Positions 1-7,474 of a stretch of 64,000 bases of DNA are shown here, in pieces; positions within the stretch are counted from its first letter, which is position 1; each line of letters begins with the position of its first letter. Source of the DNA: Ignavibacteriota bacterium (lineage in GTDB: Bacteria > Bacteroidota > Ignavibacteria > UBA10030 > UBA6906); the NCBI GenBank assembly GCA_016707525.1, contig JADJHP010000009.1:124001-188000 (forward strand). Reading direction: 5' to 3'. A program made the translations under genes and the position numbers. The notes under the pieces are model-generated. The model did no database searches. It was not told the origin of the DNA and saw only the letters and a program-made list of their open reading frames with translations.

Positions 1-422
1 ACGATATCCTGCGGGATGCCGGCGATGCGATCCAGCGTGCGCACCTGCATAGCTACGAAAAGGCCGGCAGCGAGAATACCCACCACCGCCTGAAAGCCCT
101 TTTCACGCTCACGGTGCGCGCCGCAGCGGAACGGAACCTGGGGCCCATGATCGCTCACGCCGAAGGGATCGCCCGGGAGCGCTTTGAATCCGGGTTCGAT
201 CTCTGGGAAGTGCAGACAGCCTTTAATGTGCTCGAAGAGGCCATCTGGGTCCGCATCCTCAAAGAACTCCCGCCGGAAGCGTATGCCGAAGCACTCGGAC
301 TCATCAGCACGGTCCTCGGCGTGGGGAAAGATACCCTCGCCCGCCGGTATGTTTCGCTCGCGAGCAGGTCGCGGGTGCCGACACTGAATCTCCAATCCCT
401 CTTCACCGGGACCGAGGGCTGA
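1..422 (+). CDS. RsbRD N-terminal-domain-like protein, 3' part only
   Basis: The reading frame is open from base 3, so the gene starts before the window. About 139 residues are visible. They are helical, with an HxxxxEKAGS-like start, then RERFESGFDLWEVQTAFNVL and a closing VGKDTLARRYVSLA segment. This resembles the RsbRD N-terminal domain, a globin-like helical sensor found in RsbT co-antagonists and also as a stand-alone protein. No STAS or kinase domain follows the visible part, so the protein ends with the sensor fold. A role in stress signalling would be inference. The family call is moderate because the N-terminus is missing. The OmpA-family gene follows 34 bp downstream on the same strand. 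Confidence 0.5.
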   Translation, partial: DILRDAGDAIQRAHLHSYEKAGSENTHHRLKALFTLTVRAAAERNLGPMIAHAEGIARERFESGFDLWEVQTAFNVLEEAIWVRILKELPPEAYAEALGLISTVLGVGKDTLARRYVSLASRSRVPTLNLQSLFTGTEG

Positions 423-456
423 CCAACGGCCGTCCACTCTTAACCATGAGGATCGC

Positions 457-1914
457 ATGCGCAGTCTGACTGTGATCTGTACCCTTGTTCTCCTGTCCGT
501 GATGTGCACGGTTTTTGCCTTCGGACAGGATGCCATCCGCGCGCAACTGTTCGGGGAGACCGACAAACTGCTCGAAGCAGCAAAGGCCGGGAACGCGCAT
601 CTCTACGCTCCGACCCAATACGAAAAGGCGATGGAAGCCTATCAGGACGCCGAGGCGGCCCTCAAGAAGGGAAAGGACCTTGAAGGGATCCGCGAGACCC
701 TGACCGAGGCGAACGGCTATTTCCAGCGCACCCTTGAGGTGTGTAAGGTCGGTCAGGTCGCGTTCGCAGCCGTCATGAATGCCCGCGGCGATGCCATCAG
801 CGCCGAAGCGGCGCGGTTCTCGCCTGAGCCGTGGACGAAGGCCGAAGAGCAACTGAAGAAAGCCGCCATGGACCTTGAAGACGGCGACATGAACGACGCC
901 AAAGCACGAGCAGGGGAGGCGGAGGGAATGTACAGGACCGCGGAACTGGAAGCGATCAAAGCGAACTACCTGGGGCCCGCCCGTGCTCTCGTGGATAAGG
1001 CGGACGAGATGGATGCACGGGAGAGTGCTCCGGCCACCATCACTGCGACCGAGAAGCTGATCCGCCAGGCCGAAGAGCTCCTCAAGTCCAACCGCTACGA
1101 TACCGACGAGGCACGCCAACTCGCCCAGGAAGCGAAGTACGAAGGCCAGCACGCCATCACACTCTTCCAGTCGATCACTGCATTCAAGAAATCTGAACGT
1201 ACGCTCGAAGACCTGATCACGACCTACGAAGGCTACCTCACGACGGTGGGGAAAGCCCTGGATATGACGGCACGCTTCGACGGCGGCCCCGACGCTGCGG
1301 TGAATGCGCTCACCGCGGAGATCAATAAGCGCGAAGCGGAAACGGCCCGGGAGCGCGGGACGATCAAGCGGCAGGAAGAAGAGATCGTAACGCTCAAACA
1401 ACAGATCGCCTCGATGGAAAGCCGCCTCGGCTCCCTCACGGAAGCCGAACGGGAACTGAAGCGCCGCATCGAGATCCAGAAGCGCCAGGAGGAGACGTTC
1501 ACGGTGGTCTCCGCCATGTTCACCAAACAAGAAGGCATGGTACTCCGCGATGGACAGAACGGGATCATCCGCCTGTACGGACTCACCTTCCCTCCCGGCA
1601 GGAATACCATCGATCCGCAGTACTTCGGATTGCTGACGAAGGTCCAGGAAGCCATACGTAAATTCGGACGCTCGCAGGTATCGGTGGAAGGCCACACGGA
1701 TTCGCGCGGAAGCGACGATGCGAATCAGAAGCTCTCCGAAAGCCGGGCCCTCGCCGTGGCCGAATACCTGCGTGCCAACATGGGCGGCAACTTTCCGATC
1801 GTCTCCCAGGGCTTCGGCGAAAGCAAACCGGTCGCCTCGAACGATACCGAGGACGGGCGGGCCAAGAACCGGAGGATCGATATCATCATCGTGCCGGAAT
1901 GGGCGGTCAAGTAG
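457..1914 (+). CDS. OmpA-family envelope protein with coiled-coil stalk
   Basis: A 485-residue exported protein. Residues 1-24 are a Sec signal peptide ending near FAFGQDA. Residues 30-240 hold helical DUF4398-like repeats (YEKAMEAYQDAEAALKKG, and EQLKKAAMDLEDGD later). A coiled coil follows (about 280-350, rich in E, K, R and Q), then an OmpA C-terminal peptidoglycan-binding domain (about 365-485) with GHTDSRG near 411 and the RRIDIII end motif. It probably sits in the outer membrane or periplasm and anchors to peptidoglycan. The start has GAGG 5 nt upstream. There is no N-terminal beta-barrel, so it is not a classical OmpA porin. The DinB-like gene follows 44 bp downstream and may be co-transcribed. 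Confidence 0.85.
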   Translation: MRSLTVICTLVLLSVMCTVFAFGQDAIRAQLFGETDKLLEAAKAGNAHLYAPTQYEKAMEAYQDAEAALKKGKDLEGIRETLTEANGYFQRTLEVCKVGQVAFAAVMNARGDAISAEAARFSPEPWTKAEEQLKKAAMDLEDGDMNDAKARAGEAEGMYRTAELEAIKANYLGPARALVDKADEMDARESAPATITATEKLIRQAEELLKSNRYDTDEARQLAQEAKYEGQHAITLFQSITAFKKSERTLEDLITTYEGYLTTVGKALDMTARFDGGPDAAVNALTAEINKREAETARERGTIKRQEEEIVTLKQQIASMESRLGSLTEAERELKRRIEIQKRQEETFTVVSAMFTKQEGMVLRDGQNGIIRLYGLTFPPGRNTIDPQYFGLLTKVQEAIRKFGRSQVSVEGHTDSRGSDDANQKLSESRALAVAEYLRANMGGNFPIVSQGFGESKPVASNDTEDGRAKNRRIDIIIVPEWAVK

Positions 1915-1958
1915 AGAAAAGAGCATCGACAAAGAACAATGGTTGAGGGGAATTGAAC

Positions 1959-2462
1959 ATGATCAGGACGATTGCGGATTTTGAACGTGGCTGGGCCACG
2001 GAGATGGAAGCCACCCAGAAGATCTTCAAACACATCACGACGGCGTCGTTGACGCAGGTGGTGCACAAGGATGTCCGTACGCTCGGACGCCTGGCCTGGC
2101 ACATCGTGACCTCCATGCCGGAAATGGCCGAGCGTACGGGGATCCATCCTGCCGGACCTGCTCCCGATGCACCCATCCCGGCGACTGCGAAGGAGATCTT
2201 CGACGCCTACAGCACTGCAGCGATCTCTCTCCTGGAAGAGATCAAGAAGAACTGGACCGATGAGACGCTGCAGGTACAGGACGACATGTACGGGGAGAAG
2301 TGGACGCGGAGCCAGACACTCACCGTCCTTATCACCCATCAGATCCATCACCGCGCGCAGATGACGGTGGTGATGCGCCTCCTCGGATTGAGCATCCCCG
2401 GCATCTACGGCCCCGCCCAGCAGGAATGGGCCGCGTATGGCATGCAGGCCCCGGCCATCTGA
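1959..2462 (+). CDS. DinB-superfamily protein
   Basis: A 167-residue four-helix-bundle protein of the DinB/YfiT type, putative metal-dependent thiol transferases. The three-histidine metal site is visible: AWHI near residue 47 and THQIHHRAQ near 126-131. The family motif H-x3-H-R-(A/G)-Q is present. I chose ATG 1959 because GAGGGG lies 8 nt upstream; an in-frame TTG at 1953 is less likely. The substrate cannot be told from the sequence; bacillithiol or mycothiol S-transferases are the known examples. It sits between the OmpA gene and a small unknown gene on the same strand, with no terminator visible between them. Confidence 0.8.
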   Translation: MIRTIADFERGWATEMEATQKIFKHITTASLTQVVHKDVRTLGRLAWHIVTSMPEMAERTGIHPAGPAPDAPIPATAKEIFDAYSTAAISLLEEIKKNWTDETLQVQDDMYGEKWTRSQTLTVLITHQIHHRAQMTVVMRLLGLSIPGIYGPAQQEWAAYGMQAPAI

Positions 2463-2958
2463 TGCACGGCAGGCCGGCCACTCCACACAGTTCAACGACA
2501 ACGGCACGATCGTGTTCCTGAAGCCACGGTGGTATCAAGTCCTGCCAGAACATATCCGCCCTCCGGAAGAAAAGCTGGAGGAACTGGAAACACTCCGCCT
2601 CACGCTCCATATGCGCGAGGATGGATTCCTCGCCGCGATCGCTACCACCCCGTGGGCCATCGTCCGCTCCCAGGAAGCGATCCTCGAAACCATGCACCAG
2701 CAATTCCCGGAAGCGGACGATCGGCGCCTCTGGACCGCGGTCCTCATCGCGCGCTTCGAGATGAAACTTGGATCACCCGCCCCATGGGACCCACCGGAAG
2801 AGGATCTCCGCCGGCGCATGGAGACGGTCGCCGATATCGTGAGCCCGATGGGCTCCTGGCAGGAGGTTCTCGCGTATATCCTGGAGATGGACAAGGAAGG
2901 GATCAATCTTGATCCTATGGGGCCGCACATGCTGATCGAGAAGATCCTCGCTTCATGA
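2437..2958 (+). CDS. Hypothetical protein, translationally coupled to a DNA glycosylase
   Basis: A protein of up to 173 residues that I do not recognise. It is soluble and mixed alpha/beta in composition, with the motif KPRWYQVLPEHIRPP early and a C-terminal GINLDPMGPHMLIEKIL. It has no signal peptide, membrane segment or cysteine cluster. The start is uncertain: ATG 2437 overlaps the DinB gene by 26 bp, while GTG 2512 gives 148 residues beginning at VFLKPRW, but neither has a strong Shine-Dalgarno. Its TGA overlaps the ATG of the downstream glycosylase gene (ATGA at 2955-2958), so the two are probably co-translated. Confidence 0.55.
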   Translation: MACRPRPSDARQAGHSTQFNDNGTIVFLKPRWYQVLPEHIRPPEEKLEELETLRLTLHMREDGFLAAIATTPWAIVRSQEAILETMHQQFPEADDRRLWTAVLIARFEMKLGSPAPWDPPEEDLRRRMETVADIVSPMGSWQEVLAYILEMDKEGINLDPMGPHMLIEKILAS

Positions 2959-3869
2959 GCGGAACCTTCCTCCTTCGCACGCCCCGCAACTTCTCCTTCT
3001 GGCGCACCGCCTACAGCCATGGCTGGTACGATCTCCTCCCCTTCGCCTCCGATCGTGCGAACCAGACGCTCTCACGCGTCCTCCGTCTGACCGATGGGTC
3101 GATCGTCGGGTGCGAGATGCGCGCTGCCAGAGAAGGTGTGCGTGTCCGATGCACATCGACAACTCTTCTGTCGGCCACACACCGCAAAGAACTGCGCGCA
3201 ACGCTCGGGACGTGCTTGCGCCTGGATGAGGATCTTTCCGGATTCTATCGTGCCATGCGCCGCCTACCGGACTACCGCTGGATCGCACGCCATCATGCCG
3301 GACGGCTTCTCCGCGCACCCACGGTCTTCGAGGACGCCGTGAAGATGATCTGCACGACGAACTGTACATGGGCACTCACGGTGCAGATGGTGCGTGGCAT
3401 CGTGGGGAGGTTCGGCCCCACCGACGGTGCGCTCACGGCATTCCCCGATGCAACGTTGATCGCAGGGTCGACCGAGGCGACACTCCGCAGAGAATGCTCC
3501 ACGGGATATCGCTCCCCCGCCCTGCTCGAACTCGCCACTGCGGTCGCTTCCGGCCGCCTGCCGATCGAATCATGGCGCACAACAACCATCGGCACCGGAG
3601 AACTCTTCGATGCGATGTGTACGGTGCGGGGCATCGGACCGTACGCGGCCGGCAATCTCCTCCGGCTTGCAGGACGGTATGAACACCTCGGCCTGGATTC
3701 CTGGGTGCGCAAGCAATGGCGGACGTTGCATGCACGTGGCCGGAACGTCAGTGATGCGCGGATCGAACGCTTCTATGAGAAGTATGGCCAGTGGAGGGGG
3801 TTGATGTTCTGGCTGGAGATGACGCGAGACTGGCATGACGAGAAATTCAGAACAAAAGGCGGGCCGTAA
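2955..3869 (+). CDS. HhH-GPD DNA glycosylase (AlkA/OGG-like)
   Basis: A 304-residue base-excision repair glycosylase. The helix-hairpin-helix lies near residues 223-236 (VRGIGPYAAGNLL), and the catalytic aspartate follows in GLDSWVRKQ near 248, which fits the HhH-GPD superfamily. There is no C-terminal 4Fe-4S cluster, which argues against endonuclease III or MutY and for the AlkA/OGG-like branch. The N-terminal 110 residues (FSFWRTAYSHGWYDLLPF) resemble the extra domain of 3-methyladenine and 8-oxoguanine glycosylases. The substrate lesion cannot be assigned. The gene starts in an ATGA overlap with the previous gene, and its TAA lies in the loop of the terminator hairpin. Confidence 0.8.
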   Translation: MSGTFLLRTPRNFSFWRTAYSHGWYDLLPFASDRANQTLSRVLRLTDGSIVGCEMRAAREGVRVRCTSTTLLSATHRKELRATLGTCLRLDEDLSGFYRAMRRLPDYRWIARHHAGRLLRAPTVFEDAVKMICTTNCTWALTVQMVRGIVGRFGPTDGALTAFPDATLIAGSTEATLRRECSTGYRSPALLELATAVASGRLPIESWRTTTIGTGELFDAMCTVRGIGPYAAGNLLRLAGRYEHLGLDSWVRKQWRTLHARGRNVSDARIERFYEKYGQWRGLMFWLEMTRDWHDEKFRTKGGP

Positions 3870-3881
3870 GGCCCGCCTTTT
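3854..3881. terminator. Bidirectional intrinsic terminator with the stop codon in its loop
   Basis: A perfect 12-bp stem, AAAAGGCGGGCC and GGCCCGCCTTTT, encloses the 4-nt loop GTAA. The glycosylase TAA (3867-3869) is inside the loop, so the last codons of the gene form the left arm. The A and T tracts at the stem base serve both directions, ending the glycosylase transcript and the convergent pfk transcript. Confidence 0.85.
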
Positions 3882-3907
3882 GTCATTCTCCTGGATGGAG
3901 CAAGGAC

Positions 3908-4993
3908 TCAGTCGCCGAGACAGGTCCCGACCGCACGCGCGGCAAAGACCAACTGCGAATCCGGAGCCACAAGACGCTGACGGCCGACAGCATCCGCCAG
4001 CGGCACGGTCACCACATCGTTCCGCTGCAGACTCGTCATGACGCCGAACTCTCCCGACGATGCCGCCTGCAGGGCAGCCGCGCCGAAACGCGTCGCGAGA
4101 ATGCGGTCGAACGACGTCGGGCTGCCACCACGCTGTGTGTGCCCGAGCACCGTCACGCGCGTTTCCACACCCGTTTCCTCTTCGATCCGTTTCGCCACCA
4201 GCTCGCCGATCCCGCCCAGACGCACAGGGTCCGTCCGTTTGCTGTCCATCTCCTTCACCGACACCTCGCCGCCCTTGGGCTTGGCACCCTCTGCGACCAC
4301 CACGATGCTGAACTTCGCACCCCGGCTGCGCATGAGCACCGTGTCGAAGACCTTGTCCCACGAGAACGGGATCTCGGGGATAAGAATGATATCCGCTCCG
4401 CCGGCAATGCCCGCCCCGAGGGCGATCCAACCTGCATAACGACCCATGGTCTCCAGCACGATCACCCGATGATGCGCGGACGCCGTGGTCTGCAACCTGT
4501 CGATCGCCTCGGTCGCGACCGATCGCGCCGAGTCGTGGCCGAACGTGATGTCCGTGGCCTCGAGGTCGTTGTCGATCGTCTTGGGTACGCCGATGACGTT
4601 CAGGCCCATCTGCGATAGCTTGTGGGCGATGATCTGCGTGCCATCGCCGCCGATCGTCACCAGCACGTCCAGTTTCATGTTGCGGTAATGGTCGAGCACC
4701 TGCTGGGACGCGTCAACAATGCGGATATTGTTGCGCTCTCCCATGGGGAAGTGGAAGGGGTCCCCTTTGTTGGACGTACCGAGGATGGTGCCGCCCTGAT
4801 TGATGATGCCGGTAACATCGAGTGGCGTGAGCTCACGGTGGAGGCCCTCCACCATGCCTTCATACCCATCCACGATGCCGATCACTTTCGCATTGAAGTG
4901 ACGCATGGCTGGTTTTGCGATACTGCGGATGACCGCATTCAGTCCGGGGCAGTCACCGCCTCCGGTGAGAATTCCAATGCGATTCAATTTCAT
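3908..4993 (-). CDS. pfkA: 6-phosphofructokinase
   Basis: A 361-residue phosphofructokinase that commits fructose 6-phosphate to glycolysis. Family A motifs are complete: GGGDCPGLN (11-19), GGDGT (115-119), PKTIDND (137-143, catalytic Asp) and ETMGRYAGW (181-189). The two donor-specificity positions read Gly118 (as in ATP enzymes) and Lys138 (as in PPi enzymes). This Gly/Lys combination is known from ATP-using group III actinobacterial PFKs, so ATP is the likely donor but the residues alone do not prove it. The length is longer than the 320-residue E. coli type. AAGGA precedes the ATG by about 7 nt. It has its own promoter region (4994-5133) and ends at a shared terminator. Confidence 0.93.
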   Translation of the reverse strand: MKLNRIGILTGGGDCPGLNAVIRSIAKPAMRHFNAKVIGIVDGYEGMVEGLHRELTPLDVTGIINQGGTILGTSNKGDPFHFPMGERNNIRIVDASQQVLDHYRNMKLDVLVTIGGDGTQIIAHKLSQMGLNVIGVPKTIDNDLEATDITFGHDSARSVATEAIDRLQTTASAHHRVIVLETMGRYAGWIALGAGIAGGADIILIPEIPFSWDKVFDTVLMRSRGAKFSIVVVAEGAKPKGGEVSVKEMDSKRTDPVRLGGIGELVAKRIEEETGVETRVTVLGHTQRGGSPTSFDRILATRFGAAALQAASSGEFGVMTSLQRNDVVTVPLADAVGRQRLVAPDSQLVFAARAVGTCLGD

Positions 4994-5042
4994 CGCGTTC
5001 CTTTTCTCCTTGCTTGCTGTATGTCAGGAATATTCAGCCTGA

Positions 5043-5070
5043 AATATAACCTATTCGAGCAACGAAGCAA
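5043..5070 (-). promoter_or_regulatory. Candidate sigma70 promoter of pfkA
   Basis: On the minus strand TTGCTT (5065-5070) and TATATT (5043-5048) are spaced by 16 nt, about 50 nt upstream of the pfk ATG. A second candidate, TTGAGC (5110-5115) with a 16-nt spacer and TATAAG (5088-5093), lies further upstream. Either or both may be used. Confidence 0.5.
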
Positions 5071-5133
5071 CTTCTCAGGGACACCCGCTTATATTATCGG
5101 TAAAAAGCAGCTCAACTTTAGCCTTTTTCTTCT

Positions 5134-6063
5134 TCAACCGGCAAGAAACAGCTCCACCTGACCGGTTTCCAGCGTGAGGTCATGCGTCCTGAGAGGATCA
5201 CCCCCTGAGCTTCTCCGCATGGGCCGTGGGAGGGTCAATGTGCGCTGACCGGCATCGGTGGCGACGAGCATCGCTGCATCGTGCGTGGCCGTCACGATGT
5301 CGTGCCGCGTACTCCAGAGGGGGACCCCGGCCTTGCCGGCAAGCGCACACAGGATCCTCACAGGGATCGGCGCCGACCCGACGTAGACCGAGGTGAATCC
5401 GTCATGCTCTCTGCGGGCGAATGCGGGTCCGAGCCCATCCTGCCACTCGCCGAGCACTTCTGCACCCCTGTCACGCACCACGAAGCGCGGGTAATGATGT
5501 TCCTTCACGCCGAACCCCGCCTCGAGCGTGTCGCCGGCACCCGCCATCGTGGTGCGGATGAGCATCGGTCCCGGATCTTCGCTCACGCTGAACCGGAATC
5601 CCGTCAACCGCTCCATCCGCTTCAGATCCAGACGCTGTGGCGTGATGAATGCCGGCGCGTAATACCACACGACCGTCGTCCCGCTCCCGCGGAGCTTCGC
5701 CTGCATCGCACGCACATCCTCATCGCTCATCAGGAAAGCATTCACGGCGAAGATCATCTTGTATCTCTTCACATCCTCCCGGGTGAGGTCGAACGTGAAG
5801 AGCGAATCGAGCGGCGCACCCATCCGGCGCAGCGAACGCGTCTGCGTGTTCACGAACCAGTGATTGATATAGTCCGTGGACTTGATCCCGTAACTCTCCC
5901 AGGGCAGGTCCGCAAGCCAGTGTGCGGTAGCGCTGAAGCTCTGTTGATCGAAGAGCACGCACATGTCCCCCTCGCTGCTGATGTCCATCGCAGGCCGGCG
6001 CCCGGCAAGGGTCATCAACGCCCGTATCTCGTTGATGATCGGTGCACCGGAGTACCATCCCTC
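5134..6063 (-). CDS. Glycoside hydrolase (GH42-like), C-terminal part after a frameshift
   Basis: 309 residues that continue the upstream glycoside hydrolase fragment in the -1 frame. Reading from 6063 gives EGWYSGAPIINEIRALMTLA, which joins smoothly to FDFGPLNHAP of the N-terminal part if one C is added to the C4 run at 6064-6067. The part holds a flavodoxin-like or glutamine-amidotransferase-like domain (FDQQSFSATAHWLADLPWES, IFAVNAFLMSDEDVRAM), as in the trimerisation domain of GH42 beta-galactosidases, followed by a small beta-domain. It has no ribosome-binding site of its own, so it is not an independent gene. Either the gene is broken or the assembly lacks one base. Confidence 0.75.
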   Translation of the reverse strand, partial: EGWYSGAPIINEIRALMTLAGRRPAMDISSEGDMCVLFDQQSFSATAHWLADLPWESYGIKSTDYINHWFVNTQTRSLRRMGAPLDSLFTFDLTREDVKRYKMIFAVNAFLMSDEDVRAMQAKLRGSGTTVVWYYAPAFITPQRLDLKRMERLTGFRFSVSEDPGPMLIRTTMAGAGDTLEAGFGVKEHHYPRFVVRDRGAEVLGEWQDGLGPAFARREHDGFTSVYVGSAPIPVRILCALAGKAGVPLWSTRHDIVTATHDAAMLVATDAGQRTLTLPRPMRRSSGGDPLRTHDLTLETGQVELFLAG

Positions 6064-7445
6064 GGGGCATGATTGAGCGGACCGAAGTCGAACAGCCAGC
6101 CCCCGACCCCGTTCGCCAGAACACCCCCGATGTCGCGGCGCAGGATGCGGAGAGAACCCTCCACCGTGCCGCTGCCCGATCCTCCATGGCCACCGATGAC
6201 ATCGTGTGCCACCGTGTCGCGGTACGTACTCGGATCCAGTTCAGCGATGAACAACTTTCCACGCCGGTGCAGGGACCCCATCGGCATCCGGTACGCGCCG
6301 TCGCCCGCCACCCCCCTGGGATGCCCGAGAACATTCCCGGCGCCATCGGTCATGGTGACACGGACACCATGTGCATCGGTGGTATTCCCCGGCTGATACG
6401 TATACGGTGAGGCAATGTAGTCAATGTACGGTGAGTCGAGCACCGTGCGCGCCGCAAGATACCCCCCCTCCTGCAAACGCGGTTGTTCAGTGACGTAGCC
6501 ATAGAACACGCCACAGAGCACCCTGTTGTGCATGGCCTCTTTGATGGCCCGGCAGATATGGATGACCGTATCCGCTATGACCTCATGGTAGGCGGTGTAG
6601 AACCGCATCACATCGCCTTCCTTCTCGGGGTCCCGCAGGAGGCCATACGTGGTGGTGCGCCGGGCAAGGGGATCGGGAATGGCTCCGACGAGCTTCTTCA
6701 TCGGCGCGCTGTAGTCCGGCATGTTCATCTCACCGCAGTAATTCCATTCCGCGGTCCGCCCCGTCGTGGGATGATACCCTATCACCCTGCTCCGCAGGGG
6801 TGATGCCTCGATGTGCCCGATGAATGCCTTCAGCATCGCGGCGGTATCCTCGCGCCACACGCCGGAGGCGAACGACGCTTCGCGGACCTCCGCACCGATG
6901 CGCAGGACATATCCACCCTCGAGCACCGGGAGCTTTCTCTTGCGGGCGATGTTGTATTCAGACTCCTTCGTCGGCAGCCCGAACACCGTCAGTTCGTCCG
7001 GATGCGCGTCCTTCCACCACTCGGGGGTGTCGAGTTGCAGACGGGGAAGGAAGTATGCCTCAGGGACCAGCGTGAGCAGGCGCCCGAGGAACCGATCGAT
7101 CTCCGTCCAGTCGTACGTGTTGATACCCCGCCACGCCGATTCCAGTCCGATCACCGGATGCAGCAGCGTGATCCCCGCCTCGCGATAGTTCGCGGCGGTC
7201 TGAAGCATATGGAGACTGGTGCCCCAGAAGGGGAAGACCTCGTTGTCATTCAGGAAAAGCCGTGCACCGCCCCGCTCCATGCGGATCGCCGCACGCATCG
7301 GTTGCTCGCCGCGCAAACGGGCGAAGGGATCATCATCAGCGAGCGGGATCGTGTTCAGGAAGGCAAGGTCCTTCAGAGCAAAGGGGGCAAGCGTGAATGC
7401 ACCTGTTGCTCTGCCGAGCAGCCGGTTGAACTCGCGTCGGTTCAC
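6015..7445 (-). CDS. Glycoside hydrolase (GH42-like, clan A), N-terminal part; frame broken near 6064
   Basis: It starts at GTG 7445 with AAGGAG 8 nt upstream. Residues 1-30 are a Tat-like leader (MNRREFNRLLGRATGAF). A (beta/alpha)8 catalytic region follows: FPFWGTSLH, ITLLHPVIGLESAW, PRLQLDTPEWW, a candidate acid/base Glu in GRTAEWNYCG and a candidate nucleophile in KLFIAELDPSTY. True homology ends at FDFGPLNHAP (codon at about 6067); the last 17 residues up to the stop at 6015 are out of frame. With one added base the full product would be about 770 residues. Probable role: extracytoplasmic beta-galactosidase-like hydrolysis, substrate unknown. It lies 29 bp after the coiled-coil gene, probably in its operon. 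Confidence 0.75.
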   Translation of the reverse strand: MNRREFNRLLGRATGAFTLAPFALKDLAFLNTIPLADDDPFARLRGEQPMRAAIRMERGGARLFLNDNEVFPFWGTSLHMLQTAANYREAGITLLHPVIGLESAWRGINTYDWTEIDRFLGRLLTLVPEAYFLPRLQLDTPEWWKDAHPDELTVFGLPTKESEYNIARKRKLPVLEGGYVLRIGAEVREASFASGVWREDTAAMLKAFIGHIEASPLRSRVIGYHPTTGRTAEWNYCGEMNMPDYSAPMKKLVGAIPDPLARRTTTYGLLRDPEKEGDVMRFYTAYHEVIADTVIHICRAIKEAMHNRVLCGVFYGYVTEQPRLQEGGYLAARTVLDSPYIDYIASPYTYQPGNTTDAHGVRVTMTDGAGNVLGHPRGVAGDGAYRMPMGSLHRRGKLFIAELDPSTYRDTVAHDVIGGHGGSGSGTVEGSLRILRRDIGGVLANGVGGWLFDFGPLNHAPRDGTPVHRSSTRYGR

Positions 7446-7474
7446 ACGGGACTCCTTGGAGGTGGTCGGATCCC

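Noticed and set aside
403..1932. A 509-codon open frame on the strand opposite the OmpA-family gene
   Set aside because: It mirrors the real gene, has no ribosome-binding site and gives a His/Arg/Leu-rich product without domains. High G+C at third positions keeps antisense frames open.
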